64,000 nucleotides of DNA. Source: Roseomonas sp. E05. Lineage in GTDB: Bacteria > Pseudomonadota > Alphaproteobacteria > Acetobacterales > Acetobacteraceae. The notes beneath the pieces were generated by a model that was not told the origin of the DNA, did no database searches, and worked only from the letters and a program-made list of their open reading frames with translations. The stretch lies in NCBI RefSeq assembly GCF_030063475.1, contig NZ_JASIRT010000021.1, forward strand, positions 1-64,000. The letters run 5' to 3'. The translations under genes and the position numbers were made by a program. Below are positions 1 to 8,496 of this stretch, piece by piece; positions within the stretch are counted from its first letter, which is position 1, and every line of letters starts with the position of its first letter.

Positions 1-111
1 GCGCAACGCATCCGGGTCCGCGCTCATCCAGGCCAGCCTCCAAAAGCCAGCCTTGAATCACGCCCCGCTCAGCAGCGGAATCCCTCAGATCAGGAAATCG
101 TCACCACCGCC

Positions 112-1168
112 TAGAGCATAATCTGATCAGTCTGGTCCATATCCGGCAGCGGTGAAATAGCTGGCACATTCCTGTGGTGAGAACTGCGGGAGGGCGTCGC
201 GGATGGCATCCCAGAGCGCGTCGATGGTGCGGGTGGCAGCCTTCCGCAGGAGTGCCTTGAGCTTGGAGAAGGCATTCTTGATCGGGTTGAAGTCCGGAGA
301 GTACGGCGGCAGAAACCGCAGTGTCGCGCCTGCGGCTTGAATGGCTTCCCGGACGGCGGCGCCTTTGTGGGCAGGCAGGTTGTCGAGGATGACGATGTCG
401 CCTGGGCGTAGGGTGCGTGCCAGAACCTGCCGTGCATAGGCGGTGAACCACTCGCTCGTCATGGCGCCGTCCAGCACCATCGGCGCGGTCAGGCCGGACA
501 AGCGCAGCGCGCCCGTGAAGGTGGTCGTCTTCCAGTGGCCGTGCGGTACGGGTGCCCGGCAGCGGGTTCCGCGCTTCGAGCGCCCATAGAGCCGTGCCAT
601 CTTGGTGGAGGCGCTGATCTCGTCGATGAAGACCAGCCGTTCGGGATCCAGGTCAGGCTGCGCCTCGAACCAGGCTTTACGCCTGGCGGCTACGTCCGAC
701 CTCAATTGCTCCGCGGCGTGGGCGGTCTTTTTTTGACTGTCATGTCGTGGCGGTCCAGCAAGCGCCAGACGGTGCTCGGAGCCACTGCGACACCGTGGTC
801 CCGCCAGAGCATCTCGGCCAACTCGACCAGCGTGATGTCGACCTTGGCGTCCACCGCGGCCAGGATGATGTCCCTGTAGGCTTCGGCCCGCCGCGACCGG
901 CGGTCGCCGCCTTGGCGGCGTGCCTTGGCCTGGCCGCTCGTGTGCCAGTCCTGCATCCAGCGGATCGCGCTGGACACGGAGACGCCAAACCGGGCCGCCG
1001 CGGCGCGGCGGGATGATCCCGCCTCCACGGCCGCAATGACGCGCGACCTGAGATCAGAGGACAGCGCTCTGCTCATCCCAACCGGCCTCCTCCCGGCCCA
1101 TAGGGTGAATCAGATTTCCAGCCGTTCGGGAATCCCTCTCCGATTCAATCAGGTCAGATCATGCTCTA
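112..1168 (-). mobile_element. IS630-family insertion sequence with TA target duplication
   Basis: The left end reads TAGAGCATAATCTGATC from position 112. The reverse complement of the right end (to 1168) reads TAGAGCATGATCTGACC, so the termini are near-perfect inverted repeats flanked by TA, as expected for IS630/Tc1-mariner elements. The interior carries one frameshifted transposase on the minus strand. The right end sits exactly at the 3' end of the neighbouring GFA-family gene, whose stop codon lies in the duplicated TA. The element is about 1.05 kb, a normal size for the family. Confidence 0.9.
127..1076 (-). CDS. IS630-family transposase, two frames joined by a -1 frameshift; catalytic Glu replaced
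   Basis: Frame A (702-1076) encodes the N-terminal helix-turn-helix half. Frame B (127-705) encodes the DDE catalytic half. The join is a run of seven A residues on the coding strand (T728-T734 on the plus strand). Slipping back one base there turns VKKRPPTP into [13 protein letters not shown], which continues smoothly into the DDE domain, so programmed -1 frameshifting is the likely route to full-length protein. Two of the three acidic residues are present (in FIDE and ILDN). The third, normally in an NPIE motif, reads NPIKN, a Glu-to-Lys change that should abolish strand transfer. The copy is probably not autonomous. It could also be annotated as two separate reading frames. Confidence 0.85.
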
Positions 1169-1558
1169 GCCGCGCGTGGTCGCGTGCCGCGGCAGGCCAT
1201 CCGCCACCCACACCCAGGAGAGCCGGCTCCGCGCCCAGGTGTGGTCCTGTGGCGGCACCTGCTCAGGATCGTCGAGGCTGGCGGTGGTGATGTCGATCTC
1301 GTCCGGCAGGTCGTGCCGCTGATAGGTCAGGCTGGTGCCGCAATCCGGGCAGAAGCCCCGTTGCGCGACGGGGCTGGAGGCGAAATACCGCGGCTTTCCG
1401 CCGGTGAAGCGGAGGCTGGCGGTCGGTACGCTGAACCAGGCCACCATCGGCGCGCCGCTGCTGCGCCGGCAATCCGCGCAATGGCAGAGGGTTGCGTTGA
1501 ACGGCGCGCCTTCGGCCTCGTAGCGCACCTGGCCGCAGGCGCATCCCCCCGTGAGCAT
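1166..1558 (-). CDS. GFA family protein (glutathione-dependent formaldehyde-activating enzyme fold)
   Basis: This 130-residue protein has the zinc-binding cysteine pattern of the GFA/CENP-V fold: Cys6 and Cys8 (GGCACG), Cys25, Cys27 and Cys30 (CHCADC), and Cys70 and Cys73 (CPDC). The family includes a glutathione/formaldehyde adduct enzyme, but most members have no tested substrate, so the function is unassigned. The start at 1558 was chosen because the GFA domain begins at the first residue there. The longer reading frame upstream has no domain support. The stop codon is TAG formed at the border of the adjacent IS630 element, so the native C-terminus may have been slightly changed by that insertion. 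Confidence 0.8.
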   Translation of the reverse strand: MLTGGCACGQVRYEAEGAPFNATLCHCADCRRSSGAPMVAWFSVPTASLRFTGGKPRYFASSPVAQRGFCPDCGTSLTYQRHDLPDEIDITTASLDDPEQVPPQDHTWARSRLSWVWVADGLPRHATTRG

Positions 1559-1656
1559 GTCCCGAGTTCCTTCCTGGATGGCGGCATCAGCCTGCCATGG
1601 AACCCGGCGCCGCGCGGCCCGTTTCCTCTGGGCAAGCAGGAAACAGGAGAACACGG

Positions 1657-1833
1657 ATGGCCGAGGACAAGAACCCCAATGCCGACCGCACCGGCACCGA
1701 GAAGGTTCATCAGGAGATGGGAACCCCACCCAACCCGGAGACACCCCGCCCGCAGGACGGTAGCAAGCCGGTGGACCAGAAGGCCCAGAAGGATGCCGCC
1801 GAGGAGCGCCGCAAGACCGGTGGCTACGAGTAG
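1657..1833 (+). CDS. Small hydrophilic hypothetical protein
   Basis: A 58-residue, highly charged, proline-rich protein with no hydrophobic segment and no recognised domain. It is rich in Asp, Glu, Lys and Asn and probably disordered. The start is supported by CAGGAGA about seven bases upstream of the ATG. It is transcribed away from the GFA gene and towards the MFS gene, with a terminator-like repeat between it and the MFS gene. Its function is unknown. Confidence 0.6.
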   Translation: MAEDKNPNADRTGTEKVHQEMGTPPNPETPRPQDGSKPVDQKAQKDAAEERRKTGGYE

Positions 1834-1872
1834 GAAGGCCGGGGCAGCCCTTCCCCCAGCCCCCTGACTGGC

Positions 1873-1918
1873 AAAAAGAAGATGGGGGTTCGGGGGAATT
1901 CCTTCCCCCGACCTTTTC
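1873..1918. repeat. Dispersed GC-rich hairpin repeat, copy 1 of 3
   Basis: The element reads AAGAAGATGGGGG, then GGGGGAATTCCTTCCCCCG, then ACCTTTTCTT. Its core can fold into a G5/C5 hairpin flanked by an A-rich and a T-rich side. Near-identical copies lie at 20281-20327 (inverted) and 20360-20406. All three sit between the 3' ends of convergent genes, so a bidirectional transcription terminator is the simplest reading. Confidence 0.7.
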
Positions 1919-1919
1919 T

Positions 1920-3137
1920 TCAGTTCTCGCGTGCCACCGGCGGCAGCCGCGCCAGGAACAGCGCCGCGACCAGCAGCGCCAGCAGCAGGCAACCGCCCAC
2001 CAGCGCGCCGACGCCCACCCAGCGCCCGGAGGCCCAGGCCAGCCCGCCCAGCACGCCGACGATGCTGGCTCCCATGTAGTAGGCGAAGAGGTAGAGCGAG
2101 GAGGCCTGCGCCTTCGCCGTCAGCGCCCGCCGCCCCACCCAGGAGCTTGCCAGGGAGTGGCAGCCGAAGAAGCCGAAGGTGAGCAGCGCCATGCCCAGGA
2201 TGATCAAGGGCAGGGAGGAAGGCAGCGTCAGCGCGAGGCCGGAGAGCATGATCAGCACGGTCGCCCAGAGCATCCGGCGCCGGCCGAAGCGGTCCGCGAG
2301 GCCGCCGACGAAGGTCGAGCTGCCGATACCCACCAGATAGACGGCGAAGACCATCGCCACCGTGCTGTGCGCCAGCGAGAAGGGCGGCGCCAGCAGGCGG
2401 AAGCCGATGTAGTTGTAGATGGTGACGAAGCTTCCCATGAACAGGAAGCCTTCGAGGAACAGCCAGCGCAGCCCGCCGTCCCGCAGGTGCATGGCGAAGT
2501 TCGTCGCCATCCCGCCCCAGGAGAGCGGGCGCGGGCGGAAGTGCCGCGAGGCTGGCAGGCTTTGCCAGAAGACCAGCGCCGCCGCCACGCCGAGCAGGCC
2601 GATGCCGCCGATCGCCCAGTTCCACCCGCCCCAGTCCAGCAGCAGGCCGGCGAGGATGCGGCCACTCAGCCCGCCGAGCGCCGTGCCGCTGATGTAGAGG
2701 CCCATGGCGAAGCCGCTCGACTGCGGCTCCACCTCCTCCGAGATGAAGGCCATGGCCACCGCCGGCAGGCCGCTGAGCGCCACGCCGAACAGCGCCCGCA
2801 GCAGCAGGAAGCTCTCCCAGCCCGGGGCGAAGGCGGCGGCCACGGTCAGCAGCGAGGAGACGACCACGGAGGCCACCATCACCGGCTTGCGGCCCAGCGC
2901 CTCCGACACCGCGCTGGCCACCAGCAGGCAGAAGGCCATGACGGCGGTGGGGACGGACAGCGCCAGGCTGCTCGCCGCCGGGCTGACCTGGAAGGCGGCC
3001 GAGAAGGCCGGCAGCAAGGGCTGCGCGCAGTAGAGCAGCGCGAAGGTGGCGAATCCGGCACAGAGGAAGGCGAGATTCGTGCGGCGGAAGGCGGCCGTGC
3101 CGCGCTGGATATAGGGAGGCTCCTCGGTGGCGTTCAT
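1920..3137 (-). CDS. MFS transporter, YnfM-like efflux type
   Basis: A 405-residue inner-membrane protein with about 12 hydrophobic segments and the major facilitator loop signatures: an ALGRKP loop after the second segment pair and an ADRFGRRR loop in the second half. Overall it resembles the YnfM/arabinose-efflux branch of drug and sugar exporters. The substrate cannot be read from sequence. The chosen ATG (MNATEEPP) begins shortly before the first membrane segment; an ATG 14 codons upstream is possible. It lies downstream of, and is oriented like, the second MFS gene at 3264-4715, but 126 bases separate them. Confidence 0.8.
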   Translation of the reverse strand: MNATEEPPYIQRGTAAFRRTNLAFLCAGFATFALLYCAQPLLPAFSAAFQVSPAASSLALSVPTAVMAFCLLVASAVSEALGRKPVMVASVVVSSLLTVAAAFAPGWESFLLLRALFGVALSGLPAVAMAFISEEVEPQSSGFAMGLYISGTALGGLSGRILAGLLLDWGGWNWAIGGIGLLGVAAALVFWQSLPASRHFRPRPLSWGGMATNFAMHLRDGGLRWLFLEGFLFMGSFVTIYNYIGFRLLAPPFSLAHSTVAMVFAVYLVGIGSSTFVGGLADRFGRRRMLWATVLIMLSGLALTLPSSLPLIILGMALLTFGFFGCHSLASSWVGRRALTAKAQASSLYLFAYYMGASIVGVLGGLAWASGRWVGVGALVGGCLLLALLVAALFLARLPPVAREN

Positions 3138-3263
3138 GGCGGGGTCCGGCAGGTTCCGTTGCGCCGCAGCATGGCGCATGGCCCGGCCGCTGTCGCCTCC
3201 GGGCGTGGCACGGCTGCCGCCGCTTCCCGGCATGGCCGCTCCCGCATGCGGTGCGGGCGCCGC

Positions 3264-4715
3264 TCAGTCCTGGTGGGCAGATAGCGGCGAAGCGATCGAT
3301 TCCAGCGAGCGCCCCTCCGCCGCGAAGCCGAGCTTCCACTCCGTGAAGGCCGCGAGCAGCATCAGGGCGGCGGCCAGCAGGAAGCCGAGCGTGATGTCCA
3401 TCCGCGCGCCGCCCTCGATGAGCCAGCCGAACAGCGCCGGGCCGGCGACGCCGCCGATGCCGGTGCCGAAGGCGTAGAAAATGGCGATGGCGATGGCGCG
3501 CATCTCCAGCGGGAAACTCTCCCCCACCGTCAGATAGGCGGCGGAGGCGGCCGGTGAGGCGAAGAAGAAGATCACCGTCCAGGCGAGCGTCTGCTCCCAG
3601 GCATTCAGCCAGCCCTGCTGGAATGCGAGGCCGGAGATCGCCATCAGCAGGCCTGAGATGGCATAGGTGGCGGTGATCATGATGCGCCGGCCGATGCTGT
3701 CGAAGAACGGCCCGAGCAGCAGCGGCCCGAGCAGGTTGCCGAGCGCGAAGGGCAGGATGTACCAGCCGACCTCGCGTGACGGCACGCCCTGGAAGGTCGT
3801 CAGGATCAGCGCGTAGGTGAAGAAGATGGCGTTGTAGCAGAAGGCCTGGCAGGCCATCAGCGTAACGCCGAGCACGGTGCGCCGGCGCTGCCGGTGCAGC
3901 ATGACGTGCAGCACCTCGCGCATCGTCGCCTTGCCGCGCCGGCTGAGCCGTACGGGACCGTATTGCAGTGGCGGCAGCGGCCCCTGGCGGGATTCCACCT
4001 GCGCCTCGATGGCGGTCACCACGCGGTCCGCCTCGCCGGGCTTGCCATGCGTCATCAGCCAGCGCGGGCTCTCCGGCACCCAGCTCCGCAGCAGCATGAT
4101 GACGAAGGCGAGTGCACCGCCGACGACGAAGGCGGCGCGCCAGCCGATCTCGGGGTCGATGATCGCCGGGTCGAGCACCACCAGGGCGGAGAGCGCGCCG
4201 ATGGCGGCGCCGGCCCAGAAGGTGCCGTTCACCGCCAGGTCCACCGTGCCGCGGCGCCGCGCCGGGATCATCTCCTGGATCGCCGAGTTCACCGCCGCGT
4301 ACTCGCCGCCGATGCCGGCGCCCGTCAGTGCGCGGAACAGCGCGAAGGACCAGAAATCCCAGGAGAAGCCGGTGGCGATGCTGGAGAGCATGTAGACGAT
4401 GACGGTGACGAAGAAGATCTTCCGCCGCCCCACCCGGTCGGTGAGCCAGCCGAAGAACAGCGCCCCGAGCACCGCGCCGATCAGGTAGGCGGAGGCGGAG
4501 AGACCGACCTGGGTCTCGGAGAGGCCGAGGCTCGGGCTCTCATGGATGGCGCCGGCCAGCGAGCCGACCAGCGTGACTTCCAGCCCGTCCAGCGTCCAGG
4601 TGATGCCGAGGGCGGCGATGATCAGCCAGTGGAAGCGGTCCCAGGGCAGCCGGTCCATGCGGGCGGGCACTTCCGTCTCGAAGACCTGCGCCGCCGCGTC
4701 CTGCCCCTGCCGCAT
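3264..4715 (-). CDS. MFS transporter, sugar/metabolite-proton symporter type
   Basis: A 483-residue major facilitator protein with about 12 membrane segments. Signatures include LTDRVGRRK after segment 2, a PESPRWL motif at the end of the first half, and a second GRR loop (DSIGRRI). These place it among sugar-porter and aromatic-acid/metabolite symporters. The substrate is unknown. The start at 4715 is preferred over two upstream ATGs because AGGGGGGAAG precedes it at good spacing. It is divergent from the TRAP operon and shares a 141-base promoter region with dctP. Confidence 0.8.
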   Translation of the reverse strand: MRQGQDAAAQVFETEVPARMDRLPWDRFHWLIIAALGITWTLDGLEVTLVGSLAGAIHESPSLGLSETQVGLSASAYLIGAVLGALFFGWLTDRVGRRKIFFVTVIVYMLSSIATGFSWDFWSFALFRALTGAGIGGEYAAVNSAIQEMIPARRRGTVDLAVNGTFWAGAAIGALSALVVLDPAIIDPEIGWRAAFVVGGALAFVIMLLRSWVPESPRWLMTHGKPGEADRVVTAIEAQVESRQGPLPPLQYGPVRLSRRGKATMREVLHVMLHRQRRRTVLGVTLMACQAFCYNAIFFTYALILTTFQGVPSREVGWYILPFALGNLLGPLLLGPFFDSIGRRIMITATYAISGLLMAISGLAFQQGWLNAWEQTLAWTVIFFFASPAASAAYLTVGESFPLEMRAIAIAIFYAFGTGIGGVAGPALFGWLIEGGARMDITLGFLLAAALMLLAAFTEWKLGFAAEGRSLESIASPLSAHQD

Positions 4716-4856
4716 CCCGTGCTTCCCCCCTGCCATTCTGCCGGTGAACGCCACTCTGGCCCAGGTGTTGCCCTTGTTGCAAAGCCCGAGGCCGCTCCCT
4801 TAAGAAGAGCACAACGGAGCGCCGGCCCTTCCGGCGCCGAGGGGGGAAGACTGAAC

Positions 4857-5834
4857 ATGAAGATGCTGCGCCGCACGGTGCTGGCCGCCATCCTGGCCGC
4901 CGCACCCGGGCTCGCCGCCCGGGCCCAGACCGAGATCACCATCCAGCACCCGCTGCCGACGGCCAACAGCCATTACGGCGCCGGCGCGACGGCGTTCAAG
5001 GAGACGCTGGAGAAGCTCTCCAACGGCAAGTATCACGTCACCATCCAGCGCAACGATAATGAGCGCGAGATGATCGAAAGCGTGCAGATCGGCACGCTGG
5101 ACTTCACCATCACCTCCACCGGCCCGGTCGGCAACTTCGTGCCGGAAGTGCGGGCGGTGGACGTGCCCTTCCTGTTCCGCGACTACGCGCATGCGCGCGG
5201 CGCGCTGGATTCGCAAGTCGGGCAGGACATCCTGGCGAAGTTCCCCTCCAAGGGCCTGATCGGCGTCATCTGGATGGAGAACGGCTTCCGCCACCTGACC
5301 AACAGCCGCCATGAGGTGAAGGCGCCCGCCGACGTGCGCGGCCTGAAGGTGCGCACGATGGAGAACCAGGTGCATATGCGCGCCTTCTCCACCCTGGGCG
5401 CGCTGCCGACGCCGATGGCCTTCTCCGAGCTGATCCCGGCCCTGCAGCAGGGCACGGTGGACGGCCAGGAGAACCCGATCCCGGTGATCGTCGCCAACAA
5501 CATCGACCAGGTGCAGAAGTACCTGACGCTGACCGGCCATGTGTACTCGCCGGCGCTGCTGATCGGCTCGCCGGCGCTGTGGGGCCGGCTCTCGGACTCC
5601 GAGAAGGCGACGTTCATGCAGGCCGCCAAGGCCGCGCGCGACGCCAACCGCGCCAAGGTGACGGCCGACGAGGAGAACGGCGTGGCCGAGCTGCGCCGCC
5701 GCGGCATGGACGTCACCACCAAGGTGAACACCGAGGAGTTCCAGAAGGCGCTGGCGCCGGCCTTCGCGCAGTACGAGAAGGAGCTGGACGCCAACACCCT
5801 GCGCCGCCTGCGCGACTGGAAGCCGGCGCAGTAA
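4857..5834 (+). CDS. dctP: TRAP transporter substrate-binding protein DctP
   Basis: A 325-residue periplasmic solute receptor of the DctP family. A signal peptide with an LAAILAAAPGLAARAQ-type hydrophobic core and cleavage after ARA is evident, followed by a typical TRAP receptor fold. The conserved GLKVRTMEN segment contains the arginine that in characterised DctP proteins binds the carboxylate of the ligand. The ATG at 4857 follows a strong GGGGGGAAGA ribosome site. It is the first gene of the dctPQM operon. The ligand is probably an organic acid, but its identity is not readable. Confidence 0.88.
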   Translation: MKMLRRTVLAAILAAAPGLAARAQTEITIQHPLPTANSHYGAGATAFKETLEKLSNGKYHVTIQRNDNEREMIESVQIGTLDFTITSTGPVGNFVPEVRAVDVPFLFRDYAHARGALDSQVGQDILAKFPSKGLIGVIWMENGFRHLTNSRHEVKAPADVRGLKVRTMENQVHMRAFSTLGALPTPMAFSELIPALQQGTVDGQENPIPVIVANNIDQVQKYLTLTGHVYSPALLIGSPALWGRLSDSEKATFMQAAKAARDANRAKVTADEENGVAELRRRGMDVTTKVNTEEFQKALAPAFAQYEKELDANTLRRLRDWKPAQ

Positions 5835-5934
5835 CCCGCCTGCCCCGGCGCGGCCGCCGCGCCGGGGATGCTTGACGCCATCCCCGCAGGAGTGAGCCTC
5901 CCTTGCGCATCCACCCCGTGACCGGGGGCGCCGG

Positions 5935-6528
5935 ATGGCGCCCTTGAGCGTGAATTTCGTCCCTCTGGCGACCATTGCCGCCGCCAGCCTGCTCGCCACC
6001 CTGCTGGCGCTCTGGATCGCCGCCAGGGCCGAGCCGCTGCGGCGCGCCGTTCTGGTGGCCGACCGCGCGCTGACCGGCCTCGCCGCCGCGGTGGCCTGCA
6101 TTGCGCTCGCCGTCGCCGCCTGCGCCGGCCTCTGGCAGGTGTTCTCGCGCTTCGCCACCGAGACGCCGGCGGTGTGGAGCGAGGCGCTGGTGCGCACGGC
6201 GCTGATCTGGATGGCGCTGCTCGGCCTCGCCGTGGCGCTGCGGATGGGCGCGCTGGTCTCGATCGACGTGGCGCACCGCTACAGCACCGGCAGCTTCCAG
6301 CGGGCGCTGGAGGCCGCATCCCTGGCCACCAGCCTCTCCCTGATGGGCGTGCTGTTCTGGTTCGGCTGGGGCATGGCCCAGCGCGTCAAGTTTCAGGAGA
6401 TGGCGGGGCTGGAGGTTTCGATGTCCTGGGGCTATGCCGCCATCCCGATCGGCGCGCTCTTCGCCATGCTGGGCGCCTTCGCCCATTTCCTCGACCGCCG
6501 CTCGGCGGAGCTGGAGGCGGCGGTATGA
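5935..6528 (+). CDS. dctQ: TRAP transporter small permease DctQ
   Basis: A 197-residue membrane protein with four hydrophobic segments and the DctQ feature of a tryptophan- and arginine-containing middle loop (SEALVRTALIWMALLG). It is the small membrane subunit that pairs with DctM to drive sodium- or proton-coupled solute uptake. It sits 100 bases after dctP and overlaps dctM by four bases (ATGA), indicating translational coupling. At 197 residues it is slightly longer than the typical 160-180 because of an extra N-terminal hydrophobic segment. Confidence 0.85.
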   Translation: MAPLSVNFVPLATIAAASLLATLLALWIAARAEPLRRAVLVADRALTGLAAAVACIALAVAACAGLWQVFSRFATETPAVWSEALVRTALIWMALLGLAVALRMGALVSIDVAHRYSTGSFQRALEAASLATSLSLMGVLFWFGWGMAQRVKFQEMAGLEVSMSWGYAAIPIGALFAMLGAFAHFLDRRSAELEAAV

Positions 6529-7802
6529 CCGGCGCGATGCTCCTGGTGATGCTGGCGGGCTTCGCCGCCGCCATCCCGGTCGCCGTGGCCATCGGCCTCG
6601 CCGCCATCGTCGGCATCGAGGGCTGGACGCGCTTCCCGATGATCGTCGCGGCGCAGCAGATCTTCGTCGCGCTCGACAAGTTCCCGCTGGCCGCCATTCC
6701 CTTCTTCATCCTGGCCGGCAACCTGATGGATGTGGGCGGCATCTCGCGCCGGCTGGTGGAGTTCGCCAAGTCGATCGTCGGCGGGGTGCAGGGCGGGCTG
6801 CCCGCCACCTGCATCGTCACCTGCATGATCTTCGCCGCGATCAGCGGCTCCTCGGTGGCCACCACCTTCGCCATCGGCACCATCATGATCCCGGCGCTGG
6901 TGAAGCATGGCTATCCCGTCGGCTTCGCGGCGGCGCTGCAGGCCACCTCGGCCGAGCTGGGCGTGATCATCCCGCCCTCCATCCCGATGATCCTCTACGG
7001 CGTGACCACGCAGGTCTCGATCCCCGAGCTGTTCATCGCCGGCTTCGTGCCCGGCGCGCTGGTGGCCGGCGCGCTGGTGGCGACGGTGCTGGTCTGGTGC
7101 CGCATCAAGGGCTGGGGCAAGCGGGACGGCGACGGGCGGCTGCCCTTCCTTGCCGCACTGAAACAGGCGAGCTTCGCCCTGCTGATGCCGGTGATCGTGC
7201 TGGGCGGCATCTATGGCGGCGTCACGACGCCGACCGAGGCCAGCGTCATCGCGGTGTTCTACGCCATCATCGTCGGCATGCTGCTGCACCGGGAACTGGG
7301 CATGCGGGATCTCTACCCGATCTTCCGCAAGTCGGTGGTCTCGTCCTCCGTCATCATGTTCATCATCGCCTGCGCGGCTCTGTTCTCCTACCTGCTGAAC
7401 CGCCAGGGCGTGCCGGACGCGGCGGCGGCCTGGATGGTGCAGACCTTCCAGGGGCCGGTGATGTTCCTGCTCGGGGTGAACATCTTCCTGTTCGTCGTCG
7501 GCATGTTCGTCGAGACCAGCGCCAGCATCATCGTGCTGGCGCCGATCCTGGCCGATGCGGCGCAACGCGTCGGCATCGACGGCGTGCATTTCGGCACCAT
7601 CATGGTGGTGAACCTGGCCCTCGGCATGATCACGCCGCCCTTCGGCGTGAACCTCTTCGCCGCAGCGCAGGTGGCGGGTTGCGGCATCGAGGCGATGATG
7701 CGCTACCTTGCCGTCTTCATCGCCGTGGTGCTCGTCTGCCTCATGCTCATCACCTATGTCCCCGGCCTGACGCTCGCCCTGCCGGCGCTCGTCTTCCGTT
7801 GA
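6525..7802 (+). CDS. dctM: TRAP transporter large permease DctM
   Basis: A 425-residue protein with about 12 membrane segments. Diagnostic DctM features include GSSVATT in the first third, the SAELGVIIPPSIPMILYG segment, and MITPPFGVNLF near the C-terminus. It is the transport channel subunit of the TRAP system encoded by dctPQM. The start overlaps the dctQ stop. Its own stop overlaps the first base of the next gene (alkA-like), an unusual coupling of a transporter operon to a DNA repair gene. Confidence 0.9.
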   Translation: MTGAMLLVMLAGFAAAIPVAVAIGLAAIVGIEGWTRFPMIVAAQQIFVALDKFPLAAIPFFILAGNLMDVGGISRRLVEFAKSIVGGVQGGLPATCIVTCMIFAAISGSSVATTFAIGTIMIPALVKHGYPVGFAAALQATSAELGVIIPPSIPMILYGVTTQVSIPELFIAGFVPGALVAGALVATVLVWCRIKGWGKRDGDGRLPFLAALKQASFALLMPVIVLGGIYGGVTTPTEASVIAVFYAIIVGMLLHRELGMRDLYPIFRKSVVSSSVIMFIIACAALFSYLLNRQGVPDAAAAWMVQTFQGPVMFLLGVNIFLFVVGMFVETSASIIVLAPILADAAQRVGIDGVHFGTIMVVNLALGMITPPFGVNLFAAAQVAGCGIEAMMRYLAVFIAVVLVCLMLITYVPGLTLALPALVFR

Positions 7803-8476
7803 TGCTGGCGCCCTCCCGCCCCGTCGTGCGGGGCCTTTCCCCCCGCGCGGCGCGGACCTACTTGGCCGCCGACCCGGTGCTCGGCCCGGTGATCCGCCAG
7901 GTCGGCGCCATGACGCTGAAGCCCTTGCAGCGCGAGCCCTATGAGGCGCTGGTGCGCGCCATCGCCCACCAGCAGGTGCATGGCCGCGCGGCCGAGGCGA
8001 TGCTCGGCCGTCTGCTGGCGCTGTTTCCCGACCATGACTTTCCGCCCGCCACCGGCATCCTGGCCCTGCCGGAGGAGGCGCTGCGCGGCTGTGGCTTCTC
8101 GGGCGCGAAATGCGCGGCGATCCGCGACATCGCGCACAAGTCGGCCGGCGGGCTGGTGCCGACGCGGCGTGCCGCTGCCCGACTGCCGGACGAGGAACTG
8201 GTCCAGCGGCTGGTGGCGCTGCGTGGCGTCGGCCGCTGGACAGTGGAGATGCTGCTGATCTTCACCCTCGGCCGGCCCGACGTGCTCCCGGTGGACGATT
8301 TCGGCGTGCGCGAGGGCTATCGGCTCGCCGCCGGCCGCGACACGCAGCCGAAGCCGAAGGAACTGGCCGAAATCGGCCTGGCCTGGGCGCCCTACCGCTC
8401 GGCGGCGGCCTGGTATCTCTGGCGGGCGGCGGATCTGGCCAAGGAAGGCCGCTTCAAGGCTCCCGTGGCCCTCTAG
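7802..8476 (+). CDS. DNA-3-methyladenine glycosylase II family protein (AlkA/HhH-GPD)
   Basis: A 224-residue base-excision repair glycosylase of the HhH-GPD superfamily. The helix-hairpin-helix (LRGVGRWT, residues 140-147) is followed by the conserved catalytic aspartate region VDDFGVR; Asp166 matches the AlkA catalytic position. It lacks the extra N-terminal domain of E. coli AlkA, as many short bacterial AlkA proteins do. It excises alkylated purines from DNA. The ATG overlaps the dctM stop (TGATG), so it is probably translated with the TRAP operon. A perfect hairpin ends the unit at 8476-8492. Confidence 0.85.
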   Translation: MLAPSRPVVRGLSPRAARTYLAADPVLGPVIRQVGAMTLKPLQREPYEALVRAIAHQQVHGRAAEAMLGRLLALFPDHDFPPATGILALPEEALRGCGFSGAKCAAIRDIAHKSAGGLVPTRRAAARLPDEELVQRLVALRGVGRWTVEMLLIFTLGRPDVLPVDDFGVREGYRLAAGRDTQPKPKELAEIGLAWAPYRSAAAWYLWRAADLAKEGRFKAPVAL

Positions 8477-8492
8477 GGAGGCAAGGCCTCCC
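8476..8492 (+). terminator. Terminator hairpin after the TRAP-alkA operon
   Basis: GGGAGGC and GCCTCCC are separated by AAG, a perfect 7-bp stem directly at the stop codon, between convergent genes. There is no T-tract, so the terminator role is inferred. Confidence 0.5.
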
Positions 8493-8496
8493 CCGC

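Noticed and set aside
1327-3339. 670-codon minus-strand frame overlapping the first MFS gene and the GFA gene
   Set aside because: It is out of frame with both recognised genes, Ala/Arg/Gly-rich and without motifs. It is a GC-driven shadow.
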